From the NCBI GenBank assembly GCA_028708425.1, contig JAQVYY010000021.1, positions 1,990 through 52,165 of the forward strand: 50,176 nt of DNA, written 5' to 3'. Within the stretch, counting starts at the first letter, position 1; each line of letters begins with the position of its first letter. Below are positions 18,482 through 26,839 of this stretch, piece by piece. The stretch is from Bacteroidales bacterium (GTDB lineage Bacteria > Bacteroidota > Bacteroidia > Bacteroidales > Tenuifilaceae). The translations under genes and the position numbers were made by a program. A model generated the notes under the pieces. That model had not been told where the DNA came from. It did no database searches and saw only the letters and a program-made list of their open reading frames with translations.

Positions 18482-18510
18482 CAAATCTATACAGAGTTTA
18501 CGTAATACAA
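18482..18510 (-). promoter_or_regulatory. Candidate promoter of the porW-porX-tsaE operon
   Basis: Read on the minus strand: a -7 box TAGATTTG (complement of 18482-18489, fits TAnnTTTG) with a TTG (complement of 18508-18510) 18 bases upstream, about the spacing of the Bacteroidota -33/-7 promoter. It would give a 5' leader of about 100 bases before the porW ATG. Motif match only. Confidence 0.45.
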
Positions 18511-18552
18511 TAAAAGGGCATAATAAATATTTTATAACCACATTAGAATTAA

Positions 18553-18560
18553 TATCTTTG
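18553..18560 (+). promoter_or_regulatory. Candidate -7 box for the 921-residue protein gene
   Basis: TATCTTTG fits TAnnTTTG on the plus strand of the 365-base divergent region between porW and the gene at 18742. No good -33 box is visible. If used, it leaves a leader of about 180 bases that includes a 28-codon frame at 18598-18684. Confidence 0.35.
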
Positions 18561-18741
18561 TTTTTACATGGATAATACCCCCTAAAAACCAAGCATCATG
18601 GTAATAAAGAAAGGGGAGTATACTCTTTACCAAATTCTTCGTAGGTTACCGTTAAAAACTATTTCAACTATAATTTACTGTTAAACGCAAGTGAAAAATA
18701 TTTTAAAACAGTATATTTAGCTCCATTGTAAAAAATTATTT

Positions 18742-21507
18742 ATGAAAATTAAACCTATAGTTTTAGCTGCAATTATAGTAGGAGCCTTAGGAATGGCAAT
18801 TGCTCTGGCATTCATTTTTACCTCGGGTACAAAAGATACATCGGATGCCATACAGGCTATACCTATTGATGCCGCAATAGTTGCTAAAATTAACAACGTG
18901 GAACAGCTGGCTAACGAGTTACAAAATGACAATACATTTTGGAACACGTTGAATAGCTTTAACCTTGTGAGTGGGGTTAACCAATTCTTTGACTTCGCAA
19001 AACGGCAACAATCGGCAATTTTTGAGCAGCTGGTAATGAACAACGAGGCCTACCTATCGGTTCATGCTGTAGGAAATGGAACCCCCGAATGCCTATTCGT
19101 GGCAAACGTACCCGAACGAATTAAACCGAACGATATCCAGAACTTCATATTGCAGTCGTTCGGCTCGAACTACTCCGAAAATCACAGGGAGTACAATGGC
19201 ACAAGAATTTTTACAGTAACTCATAAAACCAAGGATACCGACCCTAGCTACTCTTTTGCCATACGTAATAACGTAACCATACTTAGCCAGTCACAGCTGC
19301 TTGTCGAATCGGCCGTTGGCCAGCTAAGCGCTGGCATCTCGTTATCGTCGGATGCGGGATTTGTTAAAGCGCTAAGCACAGCAGGCACAAAGGTTAACGT
19401 GAGCATTCTGGTTAACCATACTAAGCTGCCCTTGGCTTTTGCGTCGCTATTCTATCCAAATAAACGAAACGGAATTAACTGGATATCAAAATCGGCTAAC
19501 TGGACCGAGGTTGACCTATCAATTAAAAAAGATGCTTTTTTCCTGAATGGTTTTACGCAGGTTCCCGACTCGGTAAACGCTTTTTACAAAATTATAAGTA
19601 AACAAAAACCCGTTAATGTTACTCTGCCTCAAGTTATTCCTGTACAAACTGCCGCATATACTCTGCTAGGCATTTCAAACATAAACAGCTACCTCGAATC
19701 GTATGCTAAGTTTTTAGAGAATCTAGGGCTGGGTTTTAAGTACAATAACAATATAAAACAGTTTAGTAACGAGTTAGGAACCAACATAACCGAGCTGTAC
19801 TCAACCATTTTTGGCAAACAGCTGGCCGTAGTATTTATCCCATTTGAAGGAGGAACTTATAATAGCTGCTGGTTTACAGTTGCCGAGGTTCAAAGTCAAA
19901 GCCTTGCAAGGCTTGAGCTTACCAAAGCAATAGAAACCTATGCTCGTAAAAACAATCTTTCAAAGAATTCGTTTATTCACTCGTTCCGTATCGACCGCGA
20001 AAAATCGGTAAATATATACAAATTCCCTAAAAAGGGGCTGCATAGCACGCTGTTTGGCAATCTTTTTTCGGTTACCAACGACCAGTACTTTACATTTATC
20101 GATTCGTACATGGTTTTTGCCGAATCATTCGAAATGCTATCAAAACTCATCATCTCGAATGTTCATAACAGGCATTTGGCGCTTGATGAAGGATACAGAA
20201 CATTCTCGCAGAGCCTTACATCAGAAACAAATTTTACAGCCTATATCAACCCCTCCAAAGCAAAGATTCTTTACGGTAGCTTGCTATCGCCTACTGCCGC
20301 ATCGCGAATTCTGTCGCGGATGGAAACCATGGAAAAGATACAGGGAGTTGCTTTCCAACTAAACGGTGGTAGAAACTTAATTTTTAATAATATAGTTGCT
20401 AAATACACACCCTACTCTATCGATTCGCCCCAAACGGTATGGGAAAGCAGGTTGGACACATCGATAAGCATGAAACCCCAGCTGGTAATAAATCATTTAA
20501 CACAGAATAGGGAAATATTTGTACAGGATAATCTACATAATATCTACCTTATAAACGACGTGGGGAGGGTGCTTTGGAAACGACCTCTGGACGAACAAAT
20601 TATGGGCGAAGCGCACCAGATTGATGTATACAGAAATGGTCGCCTGCAAATTATGTTTAACACCAAATCGAAAATTTACCTCATCGATCGGAATGGAAAT
20701 AACGTGAGCGGCTACCCCATTACCCTAAGGGCAAATGCTGCAAATCCGGTTGCAGTAATCGATTACGAGAAGAATAGGGATTACCGTTTCTTTATAGCTG
20801 GCGAGGATAGAACGGTGCGGGTTTACAACAAGCAAGGCAATATGGTTACGGGTTGGGTTTTTGACAAGACGGAGAAAACGGTAACTCAGCCCATACAGCA
20901 TTTTCGATACGCTAGAAAAGATTATATAGTATTTTCAGATGCCAATAAAATATATATTGTAGACCGAAGGGGAAACGAACGTGTAAAAGTACAGGAACAT
21001 TTTTCCAAAGCGCTTCACAGCAACATCTCGCTGGATGCTACAAACGGCCCGGTACATTTTGTAACCACCAACACGCTTGGGGTTATAAAAAAAATATCGC
21101 TCAACGGCAAGGTAACCGATTTGAAGCTAAAACCTTTTACCGATAAGCATTTTTTCGACTGCCAAGACGTAAATGCTGACGGCAAAAACGACTATATAAT
21201 ACTCGACGAGAACAAGCTAATGGTTTACAATGCGAATGGCAAGCAACTTTTTGAAAAAAAGTTTAAGGAACCCCCACTACCAAAGGTAACCTACTTCCAT
21301 TTCGGGGCAAGAGATCGCAAACTCGGAGTAACCTGTACAAATTCGTCCGAAATACATCTTATAAATGGCAACGGCGAACACTACAAAGGGTTTCCGCTAA
21401 AAGGATCTACGCCCTTTAGCATAGGACAATTCGCAAATACTAAATCAACATTTAATCTAATTGCGGGCTCCCCAACAGGTTACGTTCTAAACTATGCCGT
21501 TCAGTAA
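18742..21507 (+). CDS. Membrane-anchored protein with DUF3352-like and beta-propeller parts
   Basis: 921 residues, not assigned to a characterised family. One N-terminal membrane helix (about residues 7-28) with no cleavage-type ending suggests an anchored periplasmic protein. Residues ~35-560 resemble DUF3352-type proteins, opening with IPIDAAIVAKINNVEQLANEL and using alternating helix and strand blocks. Residues ~575-921 look like a six- or seven-bladed propeller with repeated blade edges such as NIYLINDVGRVLWKRP, KIYLIDRNGNNVSGYPI, TVRVYNKQGNMVTGW and KIYIVDRRGNERVK. One DVNADGKND loop resembles a calcium-binding integrin-type loop. It is followed on the same strand by DUF4834 and gldA genes. 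A scaffold or assembly role is possible but unproven. Confidence 0.8.
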   Translation: MKIKPIVLAAIIVGALGMAIALAFIFTSGTKDTSDAIQAIPIDAAIVAKINNVEQLANELQNDNTFWNTLNSFNLVSGVNQFFDFAKRQQSAIFEQLVMNNEAYLSVHAVGNGTPECLFVANVPERIKPNDIQNFILQSFGSNYSENHREYNGTRIFTVTHKTKDTDPSYSFAIRNNVTILSQSQLLVESAVGQLSAGISLSSDAGFVKALSTAGTKVNVSILVNHTKLPLAFASLFYPNKRNGINWISKSANWTEVDLSIKKDAFFLNGFTQVPDSVNAFYKIISKQKPVNVTLPQVIPVQTAAYTLLGISNINSYLESYAKFLENLGLGFKYNNNIKQFSNELGTNITELYSTIFGKQLAVVFIPFEGGTYNSCWFTVAEVQSQSLARLELTKAIETYARKNNLSKNSFIHSFRIDREKSVNIYKFPKKGLHSTLFGNLFSVTNDQYFTFIDSYMVFAESFEMLSKLIISNVHNRHLALDEGYRTFSQSLTSETNFTAYINPSKAKILYGSLLSPTAASRILSRMETMEKIQGVAFQLNGGRNLIFNNIVAKYTPYSIDSPQTVWESRLDTSISMKPQLVINHLTQNREIFVQDNLHNIYLINDVGRVLWKRPLDEQIMGEAHQIDVYRNGRLQIMFNTKSKIYLIDRNGNNVSGYPITLRANAANPVAVIDYEKNRDYRFFIAGEDRTVRVYNKQGNMVTGWVFDKTEKTVTQPIQHFRYARKDYIVFSDANKIYIVDRRGNERVKVQEHFSKALHSNISLDATNGPVHFVTTNTLGVIKKISLNGKVTDLKLKPFTDKHFFDCQDVNADGKNDYIILDENKLMVYNANGKQLFEKKFKEPPLPKVTYFHFGARDRKLGVTCTNSSEIHLINGNGEHYKGFPLKGSTPFSIGQFANTKSTFNLIAGSPTGYVLNYAVQ

Positions 21508-21556
21508 TTTTATTATTATTTAGCTGCATTATGCATCAACATTAAATAGTAATGGT

Positions 21557-21564
21557 TATTTTTG
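21557..21564 (+). promoter_or_regulatory. Candidate -7 box upstream of the DUF4834 gene
   Basis: TATTTTTG fits TAnnTTTG and lies 38 bases before the ATG at 21603, a good distance for a Bacteroidota promoter. The -33 element is not evident. It suggests that DUF4834-gldA-ROK form a unit separate from the upstream gene. Confidence 0.45.
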
Positions 21565-21602
21565 TACAAAAACTTTGATTTATCCAGACAAACTAATACA
21601 CA

Positions 21603-21836
21603 ATGCTTTATTTGCTTCGCTTTCTCTCCATAATATTTCTTATCGTATTTGGTGTCGTCCTAGTTTCACGATTCCTTTTGAGGCGCTTTGTTCGCAAAAT
21701 GGGTGGTGGATCACACAATCAAACACAAAACAGAACCCGTCGCGAGGGGGATGTACGCGTTAACACTCAACATAAAAAAGAAAAAATTGTGGACAAGGAT
21801 GTGGGAGAATATGTTGATTATGAGGAAGTAGACTAA
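21603..21836 (+). CDS. DUF4834 family small membrane protein
   Basis: 77 residues. One hydrophobic helix (about residues 3-24) is followed by a basic juxtamembrane stretch (RRFVRKMGGG), a polar linker, and the conserved tail EKIVDKDVGEYVDYEEVD. This layout is the Bacteroidota DUF4834 family, whose function is unknown. The tail resembles the ...GEYVDFEEVE endings seen in that family. It ends 29 bases before gldA and is likely cotranscribed. The ATG at 21603 is the only start that keeps the membrane helix at the N-terminus. Confidence 0.85.
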   Translation: MLYLLRFLSIIFLIVFGVVLVSRFLLRRFVRKMGGGSHNQTQNRTRREGDVRVNTQHKKEKIVDKDVGEYVDYEEVD

Positions 21837-21865
21837 TTATAAAAACTAAACCATTCCCTAAAAAT

Positions 21866-22795
21866 ATGGCGATTAAAGTTGAGGGCGTTACCAAACTTTA
21901 CGGAAAACAAAAAGCGCTGAATAACGTTTCGTTCGGCGTACAAAAAGGGCAGGTGGTAGGATTTTTAGGCCCAAATGGTGCCGGTAAATCAACAATGATG
22001 AAAATTATTACTGGTTTTATTCAACCTACCTCGGGAAACGTAACCATAAACGGAACACCAATCAATAGTGCCAGCAAAGATTCGCGGTTCGACATAGGGT
22101 ACATGCCCGAAAACAACCCGCTATATCACGATATGTATGTAAAAGAGTATCTACAATTTGTGGCTAAAATTTACAAACTAGGTCGATACTCAAACAAAAG
22201 GGTTAAGGGTCTTATTGAACTAACGGGCATTGTAAACGAACAAAACAAGAAAATTGGCGAACTCTCTAAGGGCTATAGGCAACGTGTTGGGCTTGCACAA
22301 GCATTGCTGAACAGGCCTTCGGTTCTCATACTAGACGAACCAACTAGCGGGCTCGATCCGAATCAAATTATTGAGATTAGAAAAATTATTGCCGATGTTG
22401 GTAGGGAAAAAACGGTTCTGCTCTCAACCCATATTATGCAAGAGGTAGAAGCAATTTGCAGTAACGTAATAATACTAAATAAAGGCGAAATTGTGGCAAA
22501 CGGCCCAACAACATCCATAATGCTCGATAGCTCGGTGAAACAACAAACCGTAACGGTTGAAATTGTTGAACCCATTACCCCTGGCATGCTGATGGGAATT
22601 GAGGGCGTATCGAATGTTGAGCAAAGCAATATAAATAAGAACACATGGACAGTTAAGTCGATGGCTGAGAAAGATATACGCCCTGATATTTTCAACTTCT
22701 GCCTAAAAAACAACCTGACTATAATTACCCTTTTCAAAAAAACCATGCAAATGGAAGACGTGTTCCAAACCGTTACCCATTCACCCAATAGCTAA
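21866..22795 (+). CDS. gldA: GldA-type ABC transporter ATP-binding protein
   Basis: 309 residues. Walker A is GPNGAGKSTMMK (about residues 36-47), Q-loop region is GYMPENNPLYHDMYVKEYL, signature is LSKGYRQRVGLAQAL, Walker B is VLILDEPTSGLDP, and the switch His is in LSTHIMQEVE. The C-terminal ~80 residues are the DUF4162-like regulatory tail. The PENNPLY segment and overall length match GldA, the ATPase of the GldAFG transporter linked to gliding in Flavobacterium. The membrane partners GldF and GldG are not adjacent, so the assignment rests on sequence and could be a close paralogue of unknown cargo. Confidence 0.82.
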   Translation: MAIKVEGVTKLYGKQKALNNVSFGVQKGQVVGFLGPNGAGKSTMMKIITGFIQPTSGNVTINGTPINSASKDSRFDIGYMPENNPLYHDMYVKEYLQFVAKIYKLGRYSNKRVKGLIELTGIVNEQNKKIGELSKGYRQRVGLAQALLNRPSVLILDEPTSGLDPNQIIEIRKIIADVGREKTVLLSTHIMQEVEAICSNVIILNKGEIVANGPTTSIMLDSSVKQQTVTVEIVEPITPGMLMGIEGVSNVEQSNINKNTWTVKSMAEKDIRPDIFNFCLKNNLTIITLFKKTMQMEDVFQTVTHSPNS

Positions 22796-22807
22796 AACTT
22801 TATTTTG

Positions 22808-23767
22808 ATGAATAAAATTGTTGCCGGCGTTGACATAGGCGGAACCAATACCGTTATTGGCTTAGTTACCCGAGAAGGGAACTGCATTGCCGAAACATCA
22901 TTCCCAACCCAAGAAAGCAGTGATTTCGAAACGTTTACCGATAAAATTGCTTCGCAAGCCTTAAACCTTATTGAGCAGCAAAAAGGTAACCTCAACCTAC
23001 TAGGTGTGGGTATTGGAGCTCCAAATGGCTCGTATATTACTGGGCAAATTATCGATGCGGCAAACCTTCGTTGGAAAGGAACGCTTAACCTTTGCAGCAG
23101 CATAGAGCAAAGCTTAAAAGTACCCACCCTGCTAACAAATGATGCCAATGCTGCAGCCCTTGGCGAAATGCTTTTTGGCGATGCCAAGGGGATGAAAAAC
23201 TTTGTGTTTGTAACCCTCGGCACAGGCCTAGGCAGCGGAATTGTGGTTGATGGAAAGCTAATGGTTGGCCACACGGGTTTTGCTGGCGAATTGGGCCACA
23301 CAAATGTAAAGCCCTGGGGAAGAGAGTGTACCTGTGGTAAACGTGGATGCTTAGAAACTTACGTTTCGGCATCTGGACTACGACGAACGGTTTTTAAACT
23401 TTTAAGCCTATCGAATGAACCCAGCGCTCTGCGCAACTTCACCTACGATGCTATTTCGGCAAAAATTATTGCCGACCTTGCACAAAAAGGCGATCGCATT
23501 GCCATTAATGCATTCGAAAACACGGGTGCTACGCTTGGTATGAAACTAGCTGATATTGTAGCTGTTTTTAATCCCGAAGCTATATTCCTATTTGGAGGGT
23601 TGAGCAAAGCGGGCAACCTTATTTTTGAACCCACAAAACGCCATATGGATAAAAATCTGCTTCCTGTTTTTCGGAATACGGTAAACGTTATCCCTTCGGG
23701 GTTAGAAAATAAAAATGCAGCGGTACTAGGTGCTGCTGCATTAATTTGGAAAACCTTACCAAAATAG
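22808..23767 (+). CDS. ROK family sugar kinase (glucokinase-like)
   Basis: 319 residues from the ATG at 22808; a TTG one codon upstream is a less likely start. The ATP phosphate loop is VDIGGTNTVIG near the N-terminus. TNDANAAALGE holds the catalytic Asp, FVTLGTGLGSGIVVDG follows, and the ROK zinc motif reads CTCGKRGCLETY with its upstream His in GHTNV. The C-terminal VFNPEAIFLFGGLSKAGN is also typical. The family phosphorylates glucose or other hexoses or amino sugars; substrate cannot be fixed from sequence, though glucokinase is the usual annotation in Bacteroidota. It follows gldA by 12 bases, and its stop meets a convergent gene 10 bases later. Confidence 0.92.
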   Translation: MNKIVAGVDIGGTNTVIGLVTREGNCIAETSFPTQESSDFETFTDKIASQALNLIEQQKGNLNLLGVGIGAPNGSYITGQIIDAANLRWKGTLNLCSSIEQSLKVPTLLTNDANAAALGEMLFGDAKGMKNFVFVTLGTGLGSGIVVDGKLMVGHTGFAGELGHTNVKPWGRECTCGKRGCLETYVSASGLRRTVFKLLSLSNEPSALRNFTYDAISAKIIADLAQKGDRIAINAFENTGATLGMKLADIVAVFNPEAIFLFGGLSKAGNLIFEPTKRHMDKNLLPVFRNTVNVIPSGLENKNAAVLGAAALIWKTLPK

Positions 23768-23777
23768 TAAATACTAA

Positions 23778-24656
23778 TTACTCAAACACCCTATATCTAC
23801 GATCGGAGGTTTTGTATATTTCGTAACGCCACGCCTGATACTCAATAAGCGTTTCGTTAGCATCGTATACACGCATACCCTTAATCCTGTTATCAGGCCT
23901 ATATACATACTCGATACGTTTAGTCAGATTCCCGCTTTTATCTTTCACTAGCTTGCCAATAGTATTCCCCTTAGCATCGTATGTATATTGTGTTTGTCGC
24001 GTTTTTCTAGGTAAGCCTTTCTTCTCAACAGTCAACATCTCGGTACTAACTCTACCAATGCTATCGTAACTAGCTTCGCGAGCTAAGTATAGTATCGAAT
24101 CGGAGGGTACGGCTCGTCTTGCCCTTACCTTACGCTTTATTTCCGTATTAAAATCGTTGTATTTATATTTTGCTGTGAACCCTTTTTTTTCCTTATCATT
24201 GTACCCCACCACTTTACTAACCTTGCCGTTGCTATTATACGAATACTTTTCGCGAACAGTCAAGGTGGTATCGTTACCAGTAACAGTAAAAATGCTTAGC
24301 TCGCTAAGGGCTCCATTAGGGCTATATTGGTACACGTTAAAATGATGCAATTTCTCTTTAAGAAAGAAATCGGTGCGTACCTTAACTGTATCTTCAAAAT
24401 AGTGCCATCGATAGCTATCGGGATAATGCGTTTCCCAGTTGAAATCTATTTCGGTATGAAGCCTACCAAGCGAATCGGATATAAGCTGACCAATAGCGTA
24501 GTACTTGCTTTGGCGTTCTCCATTTTCAATCACATAGCGCGAATTTACCGTAACCCTATATATGTTTTGGGGTTTCACTCCTTGGCTAAAGCTGCTACAA
24601 GCAGTTATTATCAATACTACCGTAGCAACACTAAAACGAATACCTGATTTTTTCAT
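23778..24656 (-). CDS. Lipoprotein with YD/RHS-like repeats, function unknown
   Basis: 292 residues. The signal ends VLIITACSS, a lipobox-like site. Most of the protein is short beta-hairpin repeats with Y-x-Y/G-x-x motifs, for example REKYSYNSNGKVSKVVGYND, QYTYDAKGNTIGKLVKD and EYVYRPDNRIKGMRVYDAN. This resembles RHS/YD repeats in a small, non-toxin setting. No toxin domain or polymorphic C-terminus is present. I infer a surface or periplasmic beta-solenoid-like lipoprotein. Its neighbour in the same direction is the DUF4296 lipoprotein 92 bases upstream. Confidence 0.72.
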   Translation of the reverse strand: MKKSGIRFSVATVVLIITACSSFSQGVKPQNIYRVTVNSRYVIENGERQSKYYAIGQLISDSLGRLHTEIDFNWETHYPDSYRWHYFEDTVKVRTDFFLKEKLHHFNVYQYSPNGALSELSIFTVTGNDTTLTVREKYSYNSNGKVSKVVGYNDKEKKGFTAKYKYNDFNTEIKRKVRARRAVPSDSILYLAREASYDSIGRVSTEMLTVEKKGLPRKTRQTQYTYDAKGNTIGKLVKDKSGNLTKRIEYVYRPDNRIKGMRVYDANETLIEYQAWRYEIYKTSDRRYRVFE

Positions 24657-24697
24657 AATATAATCATTGTTAGCACTTCAAACAGATTTTTTCGGAA

Positions 24698-24724
24698 ACA
24701 AATTTAATGAATAATGCGGGGTAA
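24698..24724 (+). repeat. Solo right end of the three-hairpin repeat
   Basis: Matches the right end of the dispersed repeat (consensus ACAAATTTGATGAATAATG then CGGGTTAA) with few changes and no recognisable left part. It lies between two minus-strand genes. Confidence 0.65.
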
Positions 24725-24748
24725 AATATTCCTTTGCAAAAACTACAT

Positions 24749-25609
24749 TTACTCTACCTTTTTAAACTCTTGGCCCATAAACTTTATGGAATCTCGTAAT
24801 AAGATACGTCTTTTTTTGGTTTTTGCATCGTGTGGTGGCAAGTAGGTAATCTCTATATCAGAAACCTCTGCAAATTTCTTCCAGTCACCTTGCTGCGGTA
24901 TGTGCCCTAATACAACTCCCTCAACGTGCGTATAAGACGAATCGGTAACCGTAAGTGAAAGAGAAACGTCTGAAGCCACTTCACCTTTCATATAACGCTT
25001 CATTCGTAGGCCGTCTCTAATACCTGATGAATCTCGGGTAAGCCACAGGGCGGTTCTCGGTTCAATGGACTCATCATTAGGTGAAACGTTAACCAAAGCC
25101 GAAAGGGTATATGTACCCAATTTTTTTATGGGGATTTTAAAGTGTAAGCTATCCTGGTCGCCATCGGCAGGAAAAGTCCAAACACTTTTTTTATCCCAAA
25201 GGTTCATCGAATCAATAGGTAACTCTTTTGAAACAGGTAACTTTTGGGTGGTTATGGCCTCTTCTTTAGTAATACTTGCCTCCAATTCGGCCTCCATTAC
25301 AGACAAACGATTCACTACCTTATCGAGTACCAAATCGAAAATTTTTGGATTATCAAAAAAGTAGTTCATTGTGGCTATAAATTGCTCGTCGGTATAACCC
25401 ATTTTAGTATAAATAGGGGCATAGTACTCTATAGAATCACGTTTTGAAAATCGAAACGAATGCTTTGAAGTGCTCACCACTGCGTCGGTTATAAACACTT
25501 CGGATAAAATTAGAACCATATCATTCTCAGGAATAGTTTCTTTTTTACAACCCGACAGAGCCGCTGTAAATAGCAAAAAAACAATAAAACACCGTTGACC
25601 TGTTTTCAT
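24749..25609 (-). CDS. DUF4296 domain lipoprotein
   Basis: 286 residues. The signal peptide ends FTAALSGCKK with a clear lipobox. The first ~110 mature residues carry the DUF4296 pattern (IPENDMVLILSEVFITDAVV ... FRFSKRDSIEYYAPIYTKMGYTDEQFIATMNYFFDNP), a helical domain found mainly in Bacteroidota. The rest, about 150 residues, is a predicted beta-sandwich with no family I recognise (HFKIPIKKLGTYTLSALVNVSP). Function unknown. ATG at 25609. A copy of the dispersed repeat starts 22 bases upstream of this start. Confidence 0.85.
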   Translation of the reverse strand: MKTGQRCFIVFLLFTAALSGCKKETIPENDMVLILSEVFITDAVVSTSKHSFRFSKRDSIEYYAPIYTKMGYTDEQFIATMNYFFDNPKIFDLVLDKVVNRLSVMEAELEASITKEEAITTQKLPVSKELPIDSMNLWDKKSVWTFPADGDQDSLHFKIPIKKLGTYTLSALVNVSPNDESIEPRTALWLTRDSSGIRDGLRMKRYMKGEVASDVSLSLTVTDSSYTHVEGVVLGHIPQQGDWKKFAEVSDIEITYLPPHDAKTKKRRILLRDSIKFMGQEFKKVE

Positions 25610-25631
25610 TTAAAACCTATTAGTTTAACAC

Positions 25632-25781
25632 TTAACCCCAATTATTCGTTCGCATAATTGTTGTCTTCGACAGCGACTAAGTCTCACAACCAATTTTGTT
25701 GCCCAAAATTGGGCTCGACTATGACGGGGTAACCCGCACTCGCATTCATCTGTTACAAATTTGATGCTTGATGCGGGTTAA
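25632..25781 (+). repeat. Three-hairpin dispersed repeat, copy A (150 bp)
   Basis: Starts TTAACCCCAATTATTCG and ends GATGCGGGTTAA. It has the central stem CCAATTTTG/CAAAATTGG and a right-hand stem in which TAACCCGCA...TTCATC can pair with GATG...TGCGGGTTA. It aligns end to end with copies B, C and D. Confidence 0.88.
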
Positions 25782-25806
25782 ATAAAAGCAAGCCAAATTG
25801 GCTTGC
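25780..25806 (-). terminator. Rho-independent terminator of the sprB-like/porP unit
   Basis: On the minus strand, a perfect 9-bp stem GCAAGCCAA/TTGGCTTGC (complement of 25788-25806) is followed at once by TTTTATTT. It lies about 57 bases past the porP stop and fits an intrinsic terminator for minus-strand transcription. Its T-tract runs into the right end of repeat copy A. Confidence 0.8.
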
Positions 25807-25823
25807 CCTTGTTTAGCTGAGTC

Positions 25824-25859
25824 TTAGCCCCAGTTATTCATCCGAATAATGCGAGTTAA
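25824..25859 (+). repeat. Mini-derivative of the dispersed repeat (36 bp)
   Basis: TTAGCCCCAGTTATTCATC fused to CGAATAATGCGAGTTAA: the left end of the element joined to its right end with all internal parts missing, forming an imperfect palindrome. It lies just past the porP stop codon. Confidence 0.7.
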
Positions 25860-25863
25860 AGGT

Positions 25864-26796
25864 TTATTTCAGCTTATCAAATATAAAACCAAGCATAATT
25901 TCGTGCGAGCCCGCCGAATACTTCCTCAAAGGGGTAATGGGGTAATCGAATGAATAGCCAAAAACATAACGTTTCTGATGTTCATACCCTACCAATAGTG
26001 ATACCCCATCCTGCCACCTAAAAGACAGCCCGCCCCAAAACTGGTTACGATAGGTAACTTTTGCATTAATATCTACCTGTATTGGAGTATTAAAGGTATA
26101 TTTAACCAGTACGGAGGGCTCAATAATAAAATCTCGATTTAGGGGTAAAAGAATCCCCCCCATTAACATAAAATGTTGCCTAAGCCTATTGATACCGTAG
26201 AAATCCTCTTCATCCCCCTCTATTGACAATTTTGAACGATAAAGACTCTGCCCCAAGAGTTGATAAGCCGAAATTCCGGCATACATACGGGTATCATACA
26301 CATAAATACCTACCGATGCATCGGGTGTAAATATTGCCTTTGCATTTCTATACACCGCTGGATCACCTTCTATAAAATCATCTGCAAATTCAAACCTTGA
26401 ACCATCAATTCTAAACATCAAAAAACCCAACGATACCCCTCCAGAGATTCTCAACCCATTTTCGGTAAGTTGCATGTTATACGAATATGAGGCCTGACCG
26501 CTCGTACGACCTGTTGGCCCGGTAACATCGTGGAAAAAATTACCGCCAAAGCCCATATCCTTTGAACCATGGGGGCCATAAACACTTAGGTTGTAACTTT
26601 GTGGCGCATCTTTAAGCCCTACCCACTGAAAACGATTGTTCATTTTAACCTGATAGTAGTTAAATGTCCCCCCCACTGCCGGATTAAAAGCATAGGGGTT
26701 AAACATATACTGTGTAAACTGCGGGAGTTGTTGTGCTAATGCTCCTGTGGTTGCGAGTAGCACCGCTACAATAGATAATAATACCTTCCTTTTCAT
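25864..26796 (-). CDS. PorP/SprF family T9SS outer-membrane protein
   Basis: 310 residues from the ATG at 26796 (signal peptide ending ATTGALAQ); an in-frame TTG eight codons upstream adds nothing signal-like. The family block LPQFTQYMFNPYAFNPAVGGT opens the mature protein, then FQWVGLKDAPQSYNLSVYGP, GFGGNFFHDVTGPTGR, LRISGGVSLGFL and the barrel strands to the C-terminal LRKYSAGSHEIMLGFIF. In Flavobacterium, SprF is needed for surface display of SprB. The gene follows the giant type B sorting-domain protein by 43 bases, the standard cargo/partner arrangement, and an intrinsic terminator lies downstream. Confidence 0.95.
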   Translation of the reverse strand: MKRKVLLSIVAVLLATTGALAQQLPQFTQYMFNPYAFNPAVGGTFNYYQVKMNNRFQWVGLKDAPQSYNLSVYGPHGSKDMGFGGNFFHDVTGPTGRTSGQASYSYNMQLTENGLRISGGVSLGFLMFRIDGSRFEFADDFIEGDPAVYRNAKAIFTPDASVGIYVYDTRMYAGISAYQLLGQSLYRSKLSIEGDEEDFYGINRLRQHFMLMGGILLPLNRDFIIEPSVLVKYTFNTPIQVDINAKVTYRNQFWGGLSFRWQDGVSLLVGYEHQKRYVFGYSFDYPITPLRKYSAGSHEIMLGFIFDKLK

Positions 26797-26839
26797 ATCG
26801 TTACATTTACTCCATATCAAAATTGTGCAAAACTCATTG

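Noticed and set aside
23778-24656. RHS-like lipoprotein as a polymorphic toxin
   Set aside because: Only 292 residues, no C-terminal toxin domain, no immunity gene.
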